Under the pieces are notes generated by a model. The model was not told the origin of the DNA. It worked only from the letters and a program-made list of their open reading frames with translations, and did no database searches. From positions 1-35,315 of the forward strand of contig PEFW01000030.1 in NCBI GenBank assembly GCA_002890675.1: 35,315 bases of DNA. The letters run 5' to 3'. Every line of letters begins with the position of its first letter. The first letter of the stretch is position 1. Of the stretch, positions 1 to 8,728 are shown one piece after another. The position numbers and the translations under genes are program-made. The DNA comes from Candidatus Methylaffinis lahnbergensis (lineage in GTDB: Bacteria > Pseudomonadota > Alphaproteobacteria > Rhizobiales > Beijerinckiaceae).

Positions 1-162
1 TCGTGGCAACGGCTCGCACGCTGTCTCCCGCCGCGACCCGTTCTGTAACTCTCTCCCGAAGATCCAATGAATAGGGCTTGGTCATCCTTGCCAGCCTCCG
101 CCCGGCCAGCAGCTTGAATCAGATTCGCGGCAGGAGCGGAATCCCCAAACCTCACGCTCTAG

Positions 163-507
163 ACTAGCTTTGCCAACCCGGCCTTCCACTATAGCGGCAC
201 CGGTGGATCGGGGATCGAGGCCATTGTAAGAGGGGTTTCCATTCAGTCGAATGGGGACATTGTGGTCGTGGGAAACCAGACCACATCTGCTCAAAGCGGA
301 ACAACTATCGTCAACGGTTTGGCGCGGCTAACGCCGAACGGGAATCTTGACCCGACTTTCGGCACCGGGGGAACCGTGGTCAATAGCGTCCCAGCCGGCA
401 CGGACGGACTCGACGGTGCCGTCATTCAGGCCGACGGCAACATAATTACTGTCGGAGCGGCCAGTAATCTTATCGAGCTGACGCTTGCCCGTTTGCTCGG
501 AAATTAG
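163..507 (+). pseudogene. C-terminal remnant of a delta-60 repeat protein
   Basis: The reading frame from a stop at 160-162 to the stop at 505-507 encodes about 114 residues. They contain the hallmarks of the delta-60 repeat (beta-propeller-like extracellular proteins): an LDPTFGTGG unit near 350-375 and two 'IQxDGxI.xVG' strands, near 241-275 and 424-455. The frame ends in a normal-looking LARLLGN terminus. Proteins of this family usually carry many repeats behind a signal peptide. Here only about two survive, and none of the three forward frames in bases 1-160 continues the repeat or gives a leader. The one usable internal start is GTG at 262, in the middle of a repeat strand. I infer a decayed 3' fragment rather than a working gene. 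A small independent protein starting at 262 cannot be excluded. Confidence 0.55.
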
Positions 508-958
508 TGTTTTGAACCGGCCGGCCGGTATTTGGGCAAGCGGCGACCGGCAGCCAGATCAAGTGCTCGTTGCGTTGCGCGGAGGGCGGCTCGTGTGAGA
601 ACATGGACCGCCGTTCGTTCAGTGTGACTTTTGCACTCTGGAGCGCCGCACGGTTCTATAGGGGAGCTCGTTGAAAATAACTGGGCGGCATCCTTGACGC
701 TGACTCGATTGCAAGAGTTCGGAAATCGTCCCCTAGGGCGCGCCAATAATTTCAATGATTTGACCACGCTCCGAGTCGATCCGGCTGCCACAGCGCGGCA
801 GTGGATTGCCCGAGGGCGAACTGGCAAAATAACCGAAATCTGCTTCGACCGGGAGGAACCAATCCCGTTTCTTGACTAGACCACTAGCAAACCGGAGAAC
901 GGCGACTAATTACGGCTGAGCGATCCGCAAAAAACATGAACAGGAAAGGGAGGAATCC
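508..958. other. Non-coding or decayed stretch
   Basis: No recognisable gene lies here. A plus-strand frame ending at 879 (82 codons from a TTG at 631) finishes plausibly (…EEPIPFLD), but it has no ribosome-binding site, no recognisable domain and a stop directly upstream. I treat it as unsupported; it may be a remnant like its left neighbour. The last bases hold the purine-rich Shine-Dalgarno sequence of the GYD gene at about 947-954. Confidence 0.4.
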
Positions 959-1291
959 ATGGCAATCTATATCACCCAAGGCCGCTACACGTCCGACGCA
1001 GTCAAGGGCATGGTGGCCAATCCCGAAAACCGGGAGAAGGCCGCCGCGGACCTCATGGAAAAGGCGGGAGGCAAGCTCCTTGCCCACTATTTCACATTCG
1101 GCGAGTATGATTTCCTCTCAATAAGCGAGGCGCCGAGCGAAGAGGTCATGGCGTCCGCGCTGATCGCGGGGGCGGCGTCTGGCGGGATTTCCCACTTTAG
1201 GACGTCGGTCGCGATGACCGCCAAGGATGCCATGAAGGCCTTTAAATCAGCCGGGGCACTCAGCAAGTCATTTAAACCGCCAGGGCGGTAA
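959..1291 (+). CDS. GYD domain-containing protein
   Basis: This encodes 110 residues, the usual length of GYD-family proteins (PF08734), small alpha/beta-barrel proteins of the dimeric ferredoxin-like type with no established biochemical role. The signature is GEYDFLSISEAP at residues 55-66, after the typical first strand (YITQGRYT) and a helix rich in Ala and Lys. The ATG at 959 is preceded at 6-nt spacing by AGGGAGG, so the start is secure. There is no signal peptide or membrane segment, so it should be cytosolic. It stands alone and converges on the cNMP-binding gene with only 15 bp between them. Family assignment is firm; function is unknown. Confidence 0.85.
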   Translation: MAIYITQGRYTSDAVKGMVANPENREKAAADLMEKAGGKLLAHYFTFGEYDFLSISEAPSEEVMASALIAGAASGGISHFRTSVAMTAKDAMKAFKSAGALSKSFKPPGR

Positions 1292-1306
1292 CCAAAGCCC
1301 TTGGGT

Positions 1307-1789
1307 TTATGTCATTCCATTTTTTTCGTCGCCCTCGGGAGTAAGGCTTCTGCGGCGCATGGAGCCGAGTTCTTCCGTGAATTGAAGGAGCCTTGCCCGC
1401 AGGGATTGCCGCAACCGTTCCGCGCTGTCTGGAAACTCCTGCAAGACACGCCGGAAAAGCTGCCGCGAAATCCGCAGAACGGTCGAAGGTTCGCGCGCGA
1501 TCGCTGTTGCCGGACGCCGCGTTTGCATCAACAGCGCGAGGTCGCCGATGAGCCCGGGCGGCCGGACGATCCGCGCCGTGGCGGCGCCATCGCCGGAGGC
1601 ATCCATCGCAATCGATCCGGCGAGGACCACGAACCCGTCATCGGAAATTTCGTCGCGGCGAAACAACACGTCGCCGGCGCGCAGAATGCGGGTTTCGGCG
1701 GAAAAGGCGATCAGCCGCAGCGCCTCCGGTTCGATCCCGGCGAACGCCGGAATGCGCGCCAGTTTGCCGATGTCGTCTTCCAATCCCAT
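1307..1789 (-). CDS. Single-domain cyclic nucleotide-binding protein
   Basis: This encodes 160 residues that consist almost only of a cNMP-binding fold (PF00027). An N-terminal helix is followed by the beta-roll (FRRDEISDDGFVVLAGS at about 43-59) and a phosphate-binding-cassette-like segment, GLIGDLALLMQTRRPATA at about 79-96. A C-terminal helix follows. There is no helix-turn-helix, so it is not a Crp/Fnr transcription factor. It lies 27 bp downstream of a CenR-type response regulator on the same strand and is almost certainly cotranscribed. From memory, a similar pairing (response regulator OtpR/CenR with a protein annotated as a cAMP-dependent kinase regulatory subunit) exists in Brucella. 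A role as a cyclic-nucleotide sensor in that pathway is inference. The ligand (cAMP or cGMP) cannot be read from the sequence. Confidence 0.8.
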   Translation of the reverse strand: MGLEDDIGKLARIPAFAGIEPEALRLIAFSAETRILRAGDVLFRRDEISDDGFVVLAGSIAMDASGDGAATARIVRPPGLIGDLALLMQTRRPATAIAREPSTVLRISRQLFRRVLQEFPDSAERLRQSLRARLLQFTEELGSMRRRSLTPEGDEKNGMT

Positions 1790-1816
1790 GCCGGCGTTTC
1801 CCTAGCCGCAAGCCTT

Positions 1817-2503
1817 TCAAGGGATCAGTTTATAGCCGCCCGTCGCGGTGACGAGAAGCTGCGCCTTCGCCGGATCGCGTTCGATCTTCTGGCGAAGCCT
1901 GTAAATGTGTGTTTCGAGGGTGTGGGTCGTGACATTCGCATTGTAGCCCCAGACTTCGCGCAACAACACCTCCCGCGAGATGACCGCCTGTCCGGCGCGA
2001 TAAAGGAACCGCAGAATAGCGGTTTCCTTTTCCGTCAGCCGGAGCTTATTGCCCTTTTCGCCGATCAGATGTTTGGCACCAGGCTGGAACGTATAAGGGC
2101 CGATCCGGAACAGCGCCTCCTCGCTCGACTCACGCTGGCGCAAATGCGCGCGGATCCGTGCGAGCAGCTCGGCGAAGCGAAACGGCTTGGTCACATAATC
2201 ATTGGCCCCGGCATCGAATCCTTCGACCGTGTCGGTTTCCGAATCATGCGCGGTCAGCATGATCACCGGGTTTTTGAATCCATCCTGGCGCAATTGCCTG
2301 ACCGCCGCGCGTCCATCCATATCTGGCAAACCAATATCCATGATGATGAGGTCGGGCGTCTGTTCGCGCGCTACGTCAAGCGCGCCCCGCGCCGTATCCG
2401 TCTGAACGGCCGCGAATTCCTCGTGCAAGGCAAGCTGCTCGGCCAAGGCCGCGCGCAAATCCGCGTCATCGTCGGCGATCAGGATCTTAAGAGCCGGGGT
2501 CAT
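1817..2503 (-). CDS. cenR: OmpR-family response regulator, CenR-like
   Basis: From the ATG at 2503 this is 228 residues. A longer frame reaches 2551, but 2503 has AAGGA at 7-nt spacing and matches the normal start of the family (MTPALKILIADDD). The receiver domain (about 6-118) has the acidic triad D11-D13, the phospho-acceptor D56 (IIMDIGLP), T84 and K106 (TKPF). The C-terminal OmpR/PhoB winged helix (about 128-228) ends with the typical TATGGYKLIP wing. The N-terminal stretch AEQLALHEEF is typical of the alphaproteobacterial CenR/OtpR group, which controls envelope and division genes. The symbol is assigned by that resemblance and by the cNMP-domain neighbour, so it is less certain than the family. 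No histidine kinase gene is adjacent. The gene is divergent from an L,D-transpeptidase, a plausible envelope target. Confidence 0.85.
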   Translation of the reverse strand: MTPALKILIADDDADLRAALAEQLALHEEFAAVQTDTARGALDVAREQTPDLIIMDIGLPDMDGRAAVRQLRQDGFKNPVIMLTAHDSETDTVEGFDAGANDYVTKPFRFAELLARIRAHLRQRESSEEALFRIGPYTFQPGAKHLIGEKGNKLRLTEKETAILRFLYRAGQAVISREVLLREVWGYNANVTTHTLETHIYRLRQKIERDPAKAQLLVTATGGYKLIP

Positions 2504-2789
2504 GAACCTGTCCTTGATGAAGCAAGCTTGCCTCCGTTCAATAACCGGCAAGGATTGAAATTGGTTCCTCCGGCCGAGCGGTGGCGCCTCGCCTCATATT
2601 GCATCCGCGGTTCTACTCGAAACTCCTATGTTTTCCTGCGCGAGGCAGGCCCAAGACCGCACACTCCGCGTGAAAGCCGGAGCATTTTCAACCGGGTCAT
2701 GCCCACCGCGCGGCGGGAAAATGCGCTAAAACGGAACGGTTCGATCGCACCGGCGAATCGCATTCGATCAATCGGAAGCATAGACTTGC

Positions 2790-3386
2790 ATGAAATTGGT
2801 TGCAAAAAAACCGGCGAAATCTTTTGCGCGCGGGCAAGGCGAGGTCAAGCGTGGACTGAGCCGCCTGGCGGCAACTCGCTTGCCGCGCGAGTCTCAAGCG
2901 CAAGATATCCCGCTCGGGAGGTTTCACGCGTGGCCTGTCGTGGTTCGCTGCACAATTGGGCGCGGGGGGATCAGGCAAGACAAGCGGGAGGGCGATCGCG
3001 CGACGCCTGCTGGAGCCTTTCGCCTACTCGGCGGCTTTTTCCGGCCCGACAGGGTTTTGCGCAAAGCTTGGGTTACGCCGATGCGCCCAGTGAGGCCAAG
3101 CGACGGCTGGTGCGACGATCCGGGCAGCGCGCTCTACAACCGGCGCGTGCTGTTGCCTTGCCGGGCCAGCCACGAAAAACTCTGGCGCGAAGATCGCCTC
3201 TACGATCTTGTAATTATTCTAGATTACAATATCCATCCGCGCCGCAAAAATCGCGGCAGCGCGATCTTTCTCCATTGCGCGCGGCCGGGTTTCGCGCCGA
3301 CCGAAGGGTGCATCGCGCTTCGCCTCGACGATCTGCGCCGGCTGCTGCCGCGTCTGTCGTGCAAGGCAGTGCTGACGATCAGGTGA
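2790..3386 (+). CDS. L,D-transpeptidase family protein (YkuD fold)
   Basis: This encodes 198 residues. The YkuD catalytic signature is present: H162 (FLHCARPGF) followed by GCIAL with nucleophile C174. The cytosol-type short YkuD architecture begins at about residue 50 (CTIGRGG…KREGDRATPAG), the usual substrate-loop region. Such enzymes make or edit 3-3 peptidoglycan cross-links or attach proteins to the wall. There is no clear signal peptide, and the first 40 residues are poorly conserved in type, so the true start may differ; the ATG at 2790 lacks a good Shine-Dalgarno sequence. It is divergent from the cenR-like regulator across a 286-bp gap that should hold both promoters, and it converges on holA with 22 bp between stops. 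Family assignment is firm, exact substrate unknown. Confidence 0.85.
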   Translation: MKLVAKKPAKSFARGQGEVKRGLSRLAATRLPRESQAQDIPLGRFHAWPVVVRCTIGRGGIRQDKREGDRATPAGAFRLLGGFFRPDRVLRKAWVTPMRPVRPSDGWCDDPGSALYNRRVLLPCRASHEKLWREDRLYDLVIILDYNIHPRRKNRGSAIFLHCARPGFAPTEGCIALRLDDLRRLLPRLSCKAVLTIR

Positions 3387-3408
3387 AGGTCCGTCGCGAG
3401 CCAAGAGC

Positions 3409-4437
3409 TCAGCGCCTGGCGGTCTTGCTTCCCGCGGAATGCGCGATTGACCAGAGCGCCCGCGCGGCGAGCGATGGCCCAAGTTTCGGCTCCCGCCGCG
3501 CGCCGGCAACCGCCTCGGCGAGAGTGTCGATCGCCCGGCCGAGACTTGGCCGCGTCCAAGCGCGCAGATGCCGCTCGAAAGCTTCCTTTTGCTGCCCGAA
3601 CCTGGCGCCCGCGAACCCGAAGCCCTCATGAGGCCCTTCGTCCGGGTCGCGCCGGGCACGATGAAGGTCGAGCGCGTGACGCAGCGCCGCCGCGAGCACC
3701 GCATGATAATCGCCGGCTCCAGCAAAAATATGACGCAGGCTCGCATCGAGCGCCGGGAAGCGGCCATCGAAGGCCGCATCCGCCGCCTCGCCGGCGATGA
3801 GGTTCGACGCGTCGCAGACAATGGCCGCGACATGATCGAGGGTGATTTCGCCCGCGCCATGCGCGTAAAGCACGAGCTTTTCAAGTTCCGAGCGTGTCGA
3901 AAGCCGGTCCTGGCCGAGCTGGGAAGCGAGAAACGCCTTGGCGTCGAGGGCAATCGAAAGATTCGCCGCGGAAATCTCGGCGTCGATCAATTGCGCGATG
4001 TCCTTGGCGGAATCCGGATAGCATTGGATCGCCGCGGCGTTTCTTTCGCGTTCGAAGAACTTCCGCAACGGCGCGTCCTTCTTCAACGCGCCGGTTTCGA
4101 TGACAATCGTGCAATCGCGTGGGGGCGCCCCAAGAACCGGTTCGAACGCGGCAACAAATGCCTTGCCCTGCGCCTCGATCAAAATCGCCCGCCGGCCGCC
4201 GAACAGTGGAATGGTATTGGCCTCGTCGGCGAGCCGCGCCGGATCATTGGCAAGCTCGTCGCCGCCGATTCGGACAAGTTGAAAAGGGTCCTTCGGATCG
4301 TCGACCGCGTGCGCGACAATTTTTCGCGTCCGCTCGGCGACAAGCCCAGCGTCGGTTCCAAACACAAGGTAGAGAAATATGTGCGGCGGCGGGCGGGCAA
4401 CGAATCGCTCGGCTTCATGGCTCTTGACCGCGACCAT
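3409..4437 (-). CDS. holA: DNA polymerase III subunit delta
   Basis: This encodes 342 residues, the normal length for HolA, the clamp-loader subunit that opens the beta sliding clamp. The N-terminal AAA+-like domain shows the expected FLYLVFGTDAGLVAE start at about 21-35 and the strand RRAILIEAQ. Next comes the central helical region with SRSELEKL-type residues (LSTRSELEKLVLYA), the HolA hallmark. The collar domain follows, with AVLAAALRHALDLHRAR. As is usual for the family there is no Walker A lysine motif. It is the last gene of the leuS-lptE-(small ORF)-holA minus-strand cluster. In many alphaproteobacteria lptE and holA are adjacent; here a small membrane-protein gene sits between them. 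Assignment is confident. Confidence 0.9.
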   Translation of the reverse strand: MVAVKSHEAERFVARPPPHIFLYLVFGTDAGLVAERTRKIVAHAVDDPKDPFQLVRIGGDELANDPARLADEANTIPLFGGRRAILIEAQGKAFVAAFEPVLGAPPRDCTIVIETGALKKDAPLRKFFERERNAAAIQCYPDSAKDIAQLIDAEISAANLSIALDAKAFLASQLGQDRLSTRSELEKLVLYAHGAGEITLDHVAAIVCDASNLIAGEAADAAFDGRFPALDASLRHIFAGAGDYHAVLAAALRHALDLHRARRDPDEGPHEGFGFAGARFGQQKEAFERHLRAWTRPSLGRAIDTLAEAVAGARREPKLGPSLAARALWSIAHSAGSKTARR

Positions 4438-4498
4438 GGAAGTCTCTATCTCCGCGCGGCGAAGGCGGCGGTGCTCGGATCAGGCGTGGCGCGCGCCT

Positions 4499-4693
4499 TC
4501 AATGCAAGAACAGCTTGGCGAAAATCGCCACCTGAATGGCAAGCACAAAGCCCATCATCCATTTGAGGATGCTGGTATCGGTCTTGAGCGATGCTACGTC
4601 ATCGTCGCGCTTGCTGAGAGCGGCGGCGGCTTTCAGAACCTTGTCCTCGGAGATGTCGATGGCGCGGAACGCCTCGAAGACTTCCATTTGCAT
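4499..4693 (-). CDS. Small coiled-coil protein with C-terminal membrane anchor
   Basis: From the ATG at 4693 this encodes 64 residues; a frame from a TTG at 4744 is possible but unlikely. Residues 1-40 form a charged helix (EAFRAIDISEDKVLKAAAALSK). The C-terminal part, ILKWMMGFVLAIQVAIFAKLF, is a single transmembrane segment with only a few residues after it. The layout matches small DUF1640-like (CCDC90-type) proteins common in alphaproteobacteria, often shortened as here, whose function is unknown. It lies between lptE and holA on the same strand, 62 bp upstream of holA. Neither candidate ATG (4693, 4687) has a strong Shine-Dalgarno sequence. Assignment to that family rests on architecture and is moderate. 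Confidence 0.55.
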   Translation of the reverse strand: MQMEVFEAFRAIDISEDKVLKAAAALSKRDDDVASLKTDTSILKWMMGFVLAIQVAIFAKLFLH

Positions 4694-4834
4694 CCAGTCA
4701 ATCGCCGTCTCCGCTATTGATGGGCGTGGCCTCCCAACCGACAAACTGCTTTTAAGACATAATGGCGCCGGCGTTAATTGGTATTTTCGTCGAGCAAGCG
4801 TTCATAGAGCCGGCCGCCAAAACTCTTCCACCGG

Positions 4835-5368
4835 CTATCCCCGCGCGGCTATCGCGGCCGCGAGGCGGATGCGGATCTCGTCGGCGAGCCTTTTCGCGTC
4901 GCGGATCTCGGCATCGCGCGCGGCACGAAGATTGGCGAACCTTTGGTTCGTCCGGTCGTAACTTGCAACGACGGTCGCCTGACCCTTGGCGATAGGCTCG
5001 CCGCCCCCGGCCGGCATCAGCCGGTAATCCGCGTTCACCACGACGTTCGCGGCGCTCGGATAGCCGCTCACCGTATCGATCAAGGGACTCTGCACATTCT
5101 CCGCCACCGTCACGAAAAGCCGATATTTCGGAGGCACCTGCGATCCGGTGCCATTGAGCCCGAAGATGAGCTCATTGCCGAGGTAATGGCCGAGCCGGTT
5201 TGGGATCGGCTCGACCGCGATGGCCTGCAATTCGGAGGCGACATCGCCGCCTGCGCTGAGCGGCCCATAGAGCGGCTGAATGCAGCCGGAAAGGGCGAAG
5301 CTTATCGGGAGCGCGGCGAGTATGCGCGAGAGCGCGCGGCCATGCGGCCGCCAGTTAACCAACGACAT
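4835..5368 (-). CDS. lptE: LPS-assembly lipoprotein LptE-like
   Basis: This encodes 177 residues. A signal peptide ends in a lipobox with C29 (FALSGC), followed by the family's IQPLYGP. The body matches the LptE-like fold: [18 protein letters not shown] motifs, a YRLFVTV strand, then [31 protein letters not shown] and a C-terminal helix rich in Ala and Arg. LptE plugs the LptD barrel in the outer membrane and is needed to place lipopolysaccharide on the surface. The gene overlaps the 3' end of leuS by 14 bp, as is common in this order, so it should be translationally coupled to leuS. Assignment is good on context plus motifs; sequence conservation in this family is low. Confidence 0.85.
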   Translation of the reverse strand: MSLVNWRPHGRALSRILAALPISFALSGCIQPLYGPLSAGGDVASELQAIAVEPIPNRLGHYLGNELIFGLNGTGSQVPPKYRLFVTVAENVQSPLIDTVSGYPSAANVVVNADYRLMPAGGGEPIAKGQATVVASYDRTNQRFANLRAARDAEIRDAKRLADEIRIRLAAAIAARG

Positions 5369-7985
5369 TGACGATCCTTCGCGGAACGATGACGATTTTT
5401 TTCACGGGCCTGCCGTCGAGCGCGCGGCGGACCGGCTCGAGGGCGAGCGCGGCGGATTCGATCGCCGCCCTGCCGGCGTCGCGCGCGACAACGAGATCCG
5501 CCCGCTTGCGCCCATTGACCTGGACCGGCAGCGCAATCGTATCCTCAACCACAAGAGCCCGGTCCGCGATGGGCCAGGCCGCCTCGGCCACCAAATCCGC
5601 ATGGCCGAGAGCCGCCCAGCATTCCTCGGCAAGATGCGGCATCATCGGCGCGATCATCAGCACCAAAATATCCGCGGCCTCGCGGAAGGCGGCGCGCGTG
5701 TCCAGCTCCACATTCTCGCTTTCGACCGCGCCGATTGCGGCGGAAAGTTTGTTCGCCAAATCGTGCACTTGCGCGACGGCGCGGTTGAAACGCAGTCGCT
5801 CGATATCCTCCTCGACCCTGATCAGGCCCATGTGGACCGCCCTGCGGATTCCCGCCGCGGAGGCAGACGAATTTGCGGGCGGTGGCGTGCCGGCGGGGGC
5901 CGCGAGCCGCGCGAGTTCGCCCGAAAGCCGCCATAGGCGCTGGACGAATTTCGCGGCGCTTTGCACGCCTTCCTCGGTCCAGATGACATCGCGCTCGGGC
6001 GGCGAATCCGAAAGCACGAACCAGCGCGCGGTATCGGCGCCATAGGCCGAAATAATGTCGTCTGGATCGACCGTGTTCTTTTTCGATTTCGACATTTTCT
6101 CGAGCGCGCCGATCTCGGCTTCCTCGCCGCTCTCGATGTGGAATGCGTGCCTTCCATCCGGCCCCGCCTCGATCCTGACTTTGGCTGGATGAAACCACTC
6201 GCCGGCGTTGGAACGATAGGTCTCATGGACGACCATCCCTTGCGTGAAAAGCCCGGCGAAAGGCTCCTTCAGGGCGCCAACATGGCCGGTGGCCCGCATC
6301 GCCCGGGTGAAGAATCTTGCGTAGAGCAGATGCAAGATCGCATGTTCGATGCCCCCGATGTATTGATCGACGGGCAGCCACTTTTCCACCAATGCGGCTG
6401 TCGTCGGCGCGGCCGTGTTCCACGGATCGGTGAAGCGGACAAAATACCAGGAGGAATCGACGAAAGTATCCATCGTGTCCGTTTCGCGAAGCGCCTTCGC
6501 GCCGCAAGCGGGGCACGCGACATGCTTCCAGCTAGGATGCCGGTCGAGCGGATTGCCAGGCTCGTCAAAACTCATATCGCGCGGCAATTCGACAGGCAGG
6601 TCGCGCGCGGGAACCGGCACCACGCCGCAGGCGTCGCAATGGATGACCGGTATCGGGCAGCCCCAATAGCGCTGGCGCGAAATCCCCCAATCGCGCAGCC
6701 GGTAATTGACCTCGCGTCGGGCCTGCGGCCGGTTGCCAAGGAATTTTGCTTCGAGGCGCCGGGCGACTTCTTCTTTTGCCGCTTGCGTTGTCATCCCATC
6801 GAGAAAACGCGAATTGATCAGCACGCCATCGCCCTCATAAGCGGCGGCGCCGATCCTAAACGTTTGCGGGTCTTCCCCCGGCGGACAGACTACCGGCGTA
6901 TTGCCAAGGCCATATATATTGGCGAATTCGAGGTCGCGCTGATCGTGCGCCGGGCAGCCGAAAATCGCGCCGGTGCCATAGTCCATCAACACGAAATTGG
7001 CGGCGTAAACGGGCAGCTGCCAATCCGGCTCAAAAGGGTGCCGCGCCTTAAGCCCCGTATCATAGCCTTTCTTCTCCGCCGTCTCCAATGCCGCGAGCGA
7101 TGTGCCGCCATGATGGCACTCGGCGATGAAGTTGGCGAGGCCCGCGTCGGCCTTAGCCGCTTCCGCCGCCAAGGGATGATCGGCGGCAATCGCCAAAAAC
7201 TTGGTGCCGAACAGCGTGTCGGGCCTTGTCGTATAGACTTCGACCTCGCTTGTTTTGATCTTCGGCGCCGGGTCGAGTTCGAAACGCAGCGCAAGCCCTT
7301 CCGAGCGGCCGATCCAATTCGCCTGCATCAGCCGGACTTTTTCCGGCCAGCGGGGAAGATCGTCGAGGGAGCGCAAAAGATCCTCGGCGAAATTGGTGAT
7401 CTTGAAAAACCATTGGGTCAGTTCTCGCTGCTCGACCAGCGCGCCGGAGCGCCAGCCGCGCCCGTCGATCACTTGCTCATTGGCAAGCACGGTATGATCG
7501 AGTGGATCCCAATTAACCTTGGATTTTTTGCGCACGGCGAGGCCGGCTTTGAGGAAATCCAGAAACATTTTCTGCTGATGCTTGTAGTAGCCAGGGTCGC
7601 AGGTGGCGATCTCGCGCGACCAATCGAGTGAAAGACCCATCGACTTCAACTGGCCGCGCATGGACGCGATATTGGCAAAAGTCCAGTCCGCCGGATGGCT
7701 CCTGTTGTGCCAGGCGGCATTCTCGGCCGGCATGCCGAACGCGTCCCACCCCATGGGATGGAGCACATTGAACCCGCGCGCGCGCTTATAGCGGGCGATC
7801 ACATCGCCCATCGTATAATTGCGGACGTGGCCCATGTGGATTCGGCCCGATGGATAGGGAAACATTTCCAGCACGTAATATTTTGGGCGCGAGTCATCAT
7901 TCCGCGTGCGGAAGATTTCGCTCTCTTCCCAAATCCGCTGCCATTTGGGTTCCGCCTCGCGGGCGTTATAGCGCTCAGACTCCAT
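5355..7985 (-). CDS. leuS: Leucyl-tRNA synthetase
   Basis: This encodes 876 residues, full length for bacterial LeuRS, which charges tRNA-Leu. The class I signatures are intact: HIGH as HMGH at 50-53 in [17 protein letters not shown], and KMSKS at 630-634. The CP1 editing domain is present, with the threonine-rich TTRPDTLFG region and [16 protein letters not shown], which carries the editing-site aspartate. The zinc-binding insert shows CDACG and CPACG pairs at about 450-500. The C-terminal anticodon-binding and Leu-specific domains are complete. It is the first gene of the leuS-lptE-holA cluster. The ATG at 7985 starts at the usual [10 protein letters not shown] but has no clear Shine-Dalgarno sequence, so initiation may be weak or leaderless-like. 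Assignment is certain. Confidence 0.97.
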   Translation of the reverse strand: MESERYNAREAEPKWQRIWEESEIFRTRNDDSRPKYYVLEMFPYPSGRIHMGHVRNYTMGDVIARYKRARGFNVLHPMGWDAFGMPAENAAWHNRSHPADWTFANIASMRGQLKSMGLSLDWSREIATCDPGYYKHQQKMFLDFLKAGLAVRKKSKVNWDPLDHTVLANEQVIDGRGWRSGALVEQRELTQWFFKITNFAEDLLRSLDDLPRWPEKVRLMQANWIGRSEGLALRFELDPAPKIKTSEVEVYTTRPDTLFGTKFLAIAADHPLAAEAAKADAGLANFIAECHHGGTSLAALETAEKKGYDTGLKARHPFEPDWQLPVYAANFVLMDYGTGAIFGCPAHDQRDLEFANIYGLGNTPVVCPPGEDPQTFRIGAAAYEGDGVLINSRFLDGMTTQAAKEEVARRLEAKFLGNRPQARREVNYRLRDWGISRQRYWGCPIPVIHCDACGVVPVPARDLPVELPRDMSFDEPGNPLDRHPSWKHVACPACGAKALRETDTMDTFVDSSWYFVRFTDPWNTAAPTTAALVEKWLPVDQYIGGIEHAILHLLYARFFTRAMRATGHVGALKEPFAGLFTQGMVVHETYRSNAGEWFHPAKVRIEAGPDGRHAFHIESGEEAEIGALEKMSKSKKNTVDPDDIISAYGADTARWFVLSDSPPERDVIWTEEGVQSAAKFVQRLWRLSGELARLAAPAGTPPPANSSASAAGIRRAVHMGLIRVEEDIERLRFNRAVAQVHDLANKLSAAIGAVESENVELDTRAAFREAADILVLMIAPMMPHLAEECWAALGHADLVAEAAWPIADRALVVEDTIALPVQVNGRKRADLVVARDAGRAAIESAALALEPVRRALDGRPVKKIVIVPRRIVNVVG

Positions 7986-8117
7986 GGGCTTTTGTTCGTC
8001 GATCGCTTCGGTAAGCTGGTCTAAATGTGAGGCCTACACAGCATTAATTAACGGACTCGGTCAATCTCCCCTGGTCAAGGTAGTGTTTGGATTAAAAATA
8101 CGCTTGCTCCCACCGCC

Positions 8118-8149
8118 TACCAAAATGCTTCACGCGAAACATTTTGGTA
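8118..8149. repeat. 10-bp inverted repeat in a divergent promoter region
   Basis: TACCAAAATG at 8118-8127 is repeated inverted as CATTTTGGTA at 8140-8149 around a 12-bp spacer. It lies between leuS (minus) and the secreted-protein gene (plus), about 80 bp upstream of the latter's start. It could be an operator for a dimeric regulator or an mRNA hairpin. It is not followed by a T-run on the plus strand, so it is not a classic terminator. Confidence 0.5.
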
Positions 8150-8231
8150 AGATTTCCGCTCCGACCGGACCAAAACGTGCGCAGGCAGATTCGCGGAATG
8201 CGCTGCCCGGCCTTTGACGAAGGGAGCCATC

Positions 8232-8717
8232 ATGCCTCGATCCATCCAAGCGGCTTTCTTGGCCGCGACCGTCGGCGCCGTGACGATCTTGGCAGTGGGC
8301 ACGGCCCGCTCGCAGGTCGCAAAATCAATTTGCGCGAGGGTCACCAATGACGATCGCGTGAGACGCCTTCCGATCACCCTCGTCCCAGCGGCACGCCAGC
8401 TTTTTGGCTTTTCGGCTGACACGCCGAGCGGATACGTTCGGAAAGGCACCTCCTTTCGTTGCATGAACGGCAAAGTTTTTTTGTGTAACACGGGAGCGAA
8501 CCTCGTTTGCGGGAAGGCCAATACCAGCCGCACGTCGGGCGGCGCAGAGGACTTTTGCAAACAAAACCCTGGTTCGGATGTCGTCCCCATGGCCGCCACG
8601 GGTCACGACACGGTCTACGAGTGGAAATGCGTAGGAAATAAAGCGGTCATCTCCAAACAGGCCGAAACGGTCGATCCACGCGGCTTCATAACCGAAAACT
8701 GGCAGCAGCTGGATTAA
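8232..8717 (+). CDS. Secreted six-cysteine hypothetical protein
   Basis: The ATG at 8232 follows AAGGGAG at 5-nt spacing and gives 161 residues; a TTG at 8214 is in frame but less likely. Residues 1-28 form a signal peptide (…LAVGTARSQVAKS, probable cleavage after ARS or SQVA). The mature part has six cysteines (SIC, FRC, FLC, LVC, DFC, WKC), enough for three disulfides, which suggests a compact periplasmic or extracellular protein. I do not recognise the family. It is probably the first gene of a transcript that continues into the YggS-type gene 11 bp downstream, although the two are functionally unrelated as far as can be seen. Confidence 0.75.
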   Translation: MPRSIQAAFLAATVGAVTILAVGTARSQVAKSICARVTNDDRVRRLPITLVPAARQLFGFSADTPSGYVRKGTSFRCMNGKVFLCNTGANLVCGKANTSRTSGGAEDFCKQNPGSDVVPMAATGHDTVYEWKCVGNKAVISKQAETVDPRGFITENWQQLD

Positions 8718-8728
8718 AGGTAAAAGCT

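Noticed and set aside
1289..1308. Short hairpin AACCAA/TTGGGTT between the GYD and cNMP genes
   Set aside because: The stem is imperfect and very short and has no T-run on either strand, so I do not call a terminator.
1301..3631. Open plus-strand frame of 776 codons
   Set aside because: It runs antisense across the cNMP, cenR-like and L,D-transpeptidase genes, is Arg-rich and has no domain; a by-product of GC-rich codon use.
5961..7631. Open plus-strand frame of 556 codons
   Set aside because: It lies wholly antisense to leuS, which has every expected motif; no independent support.
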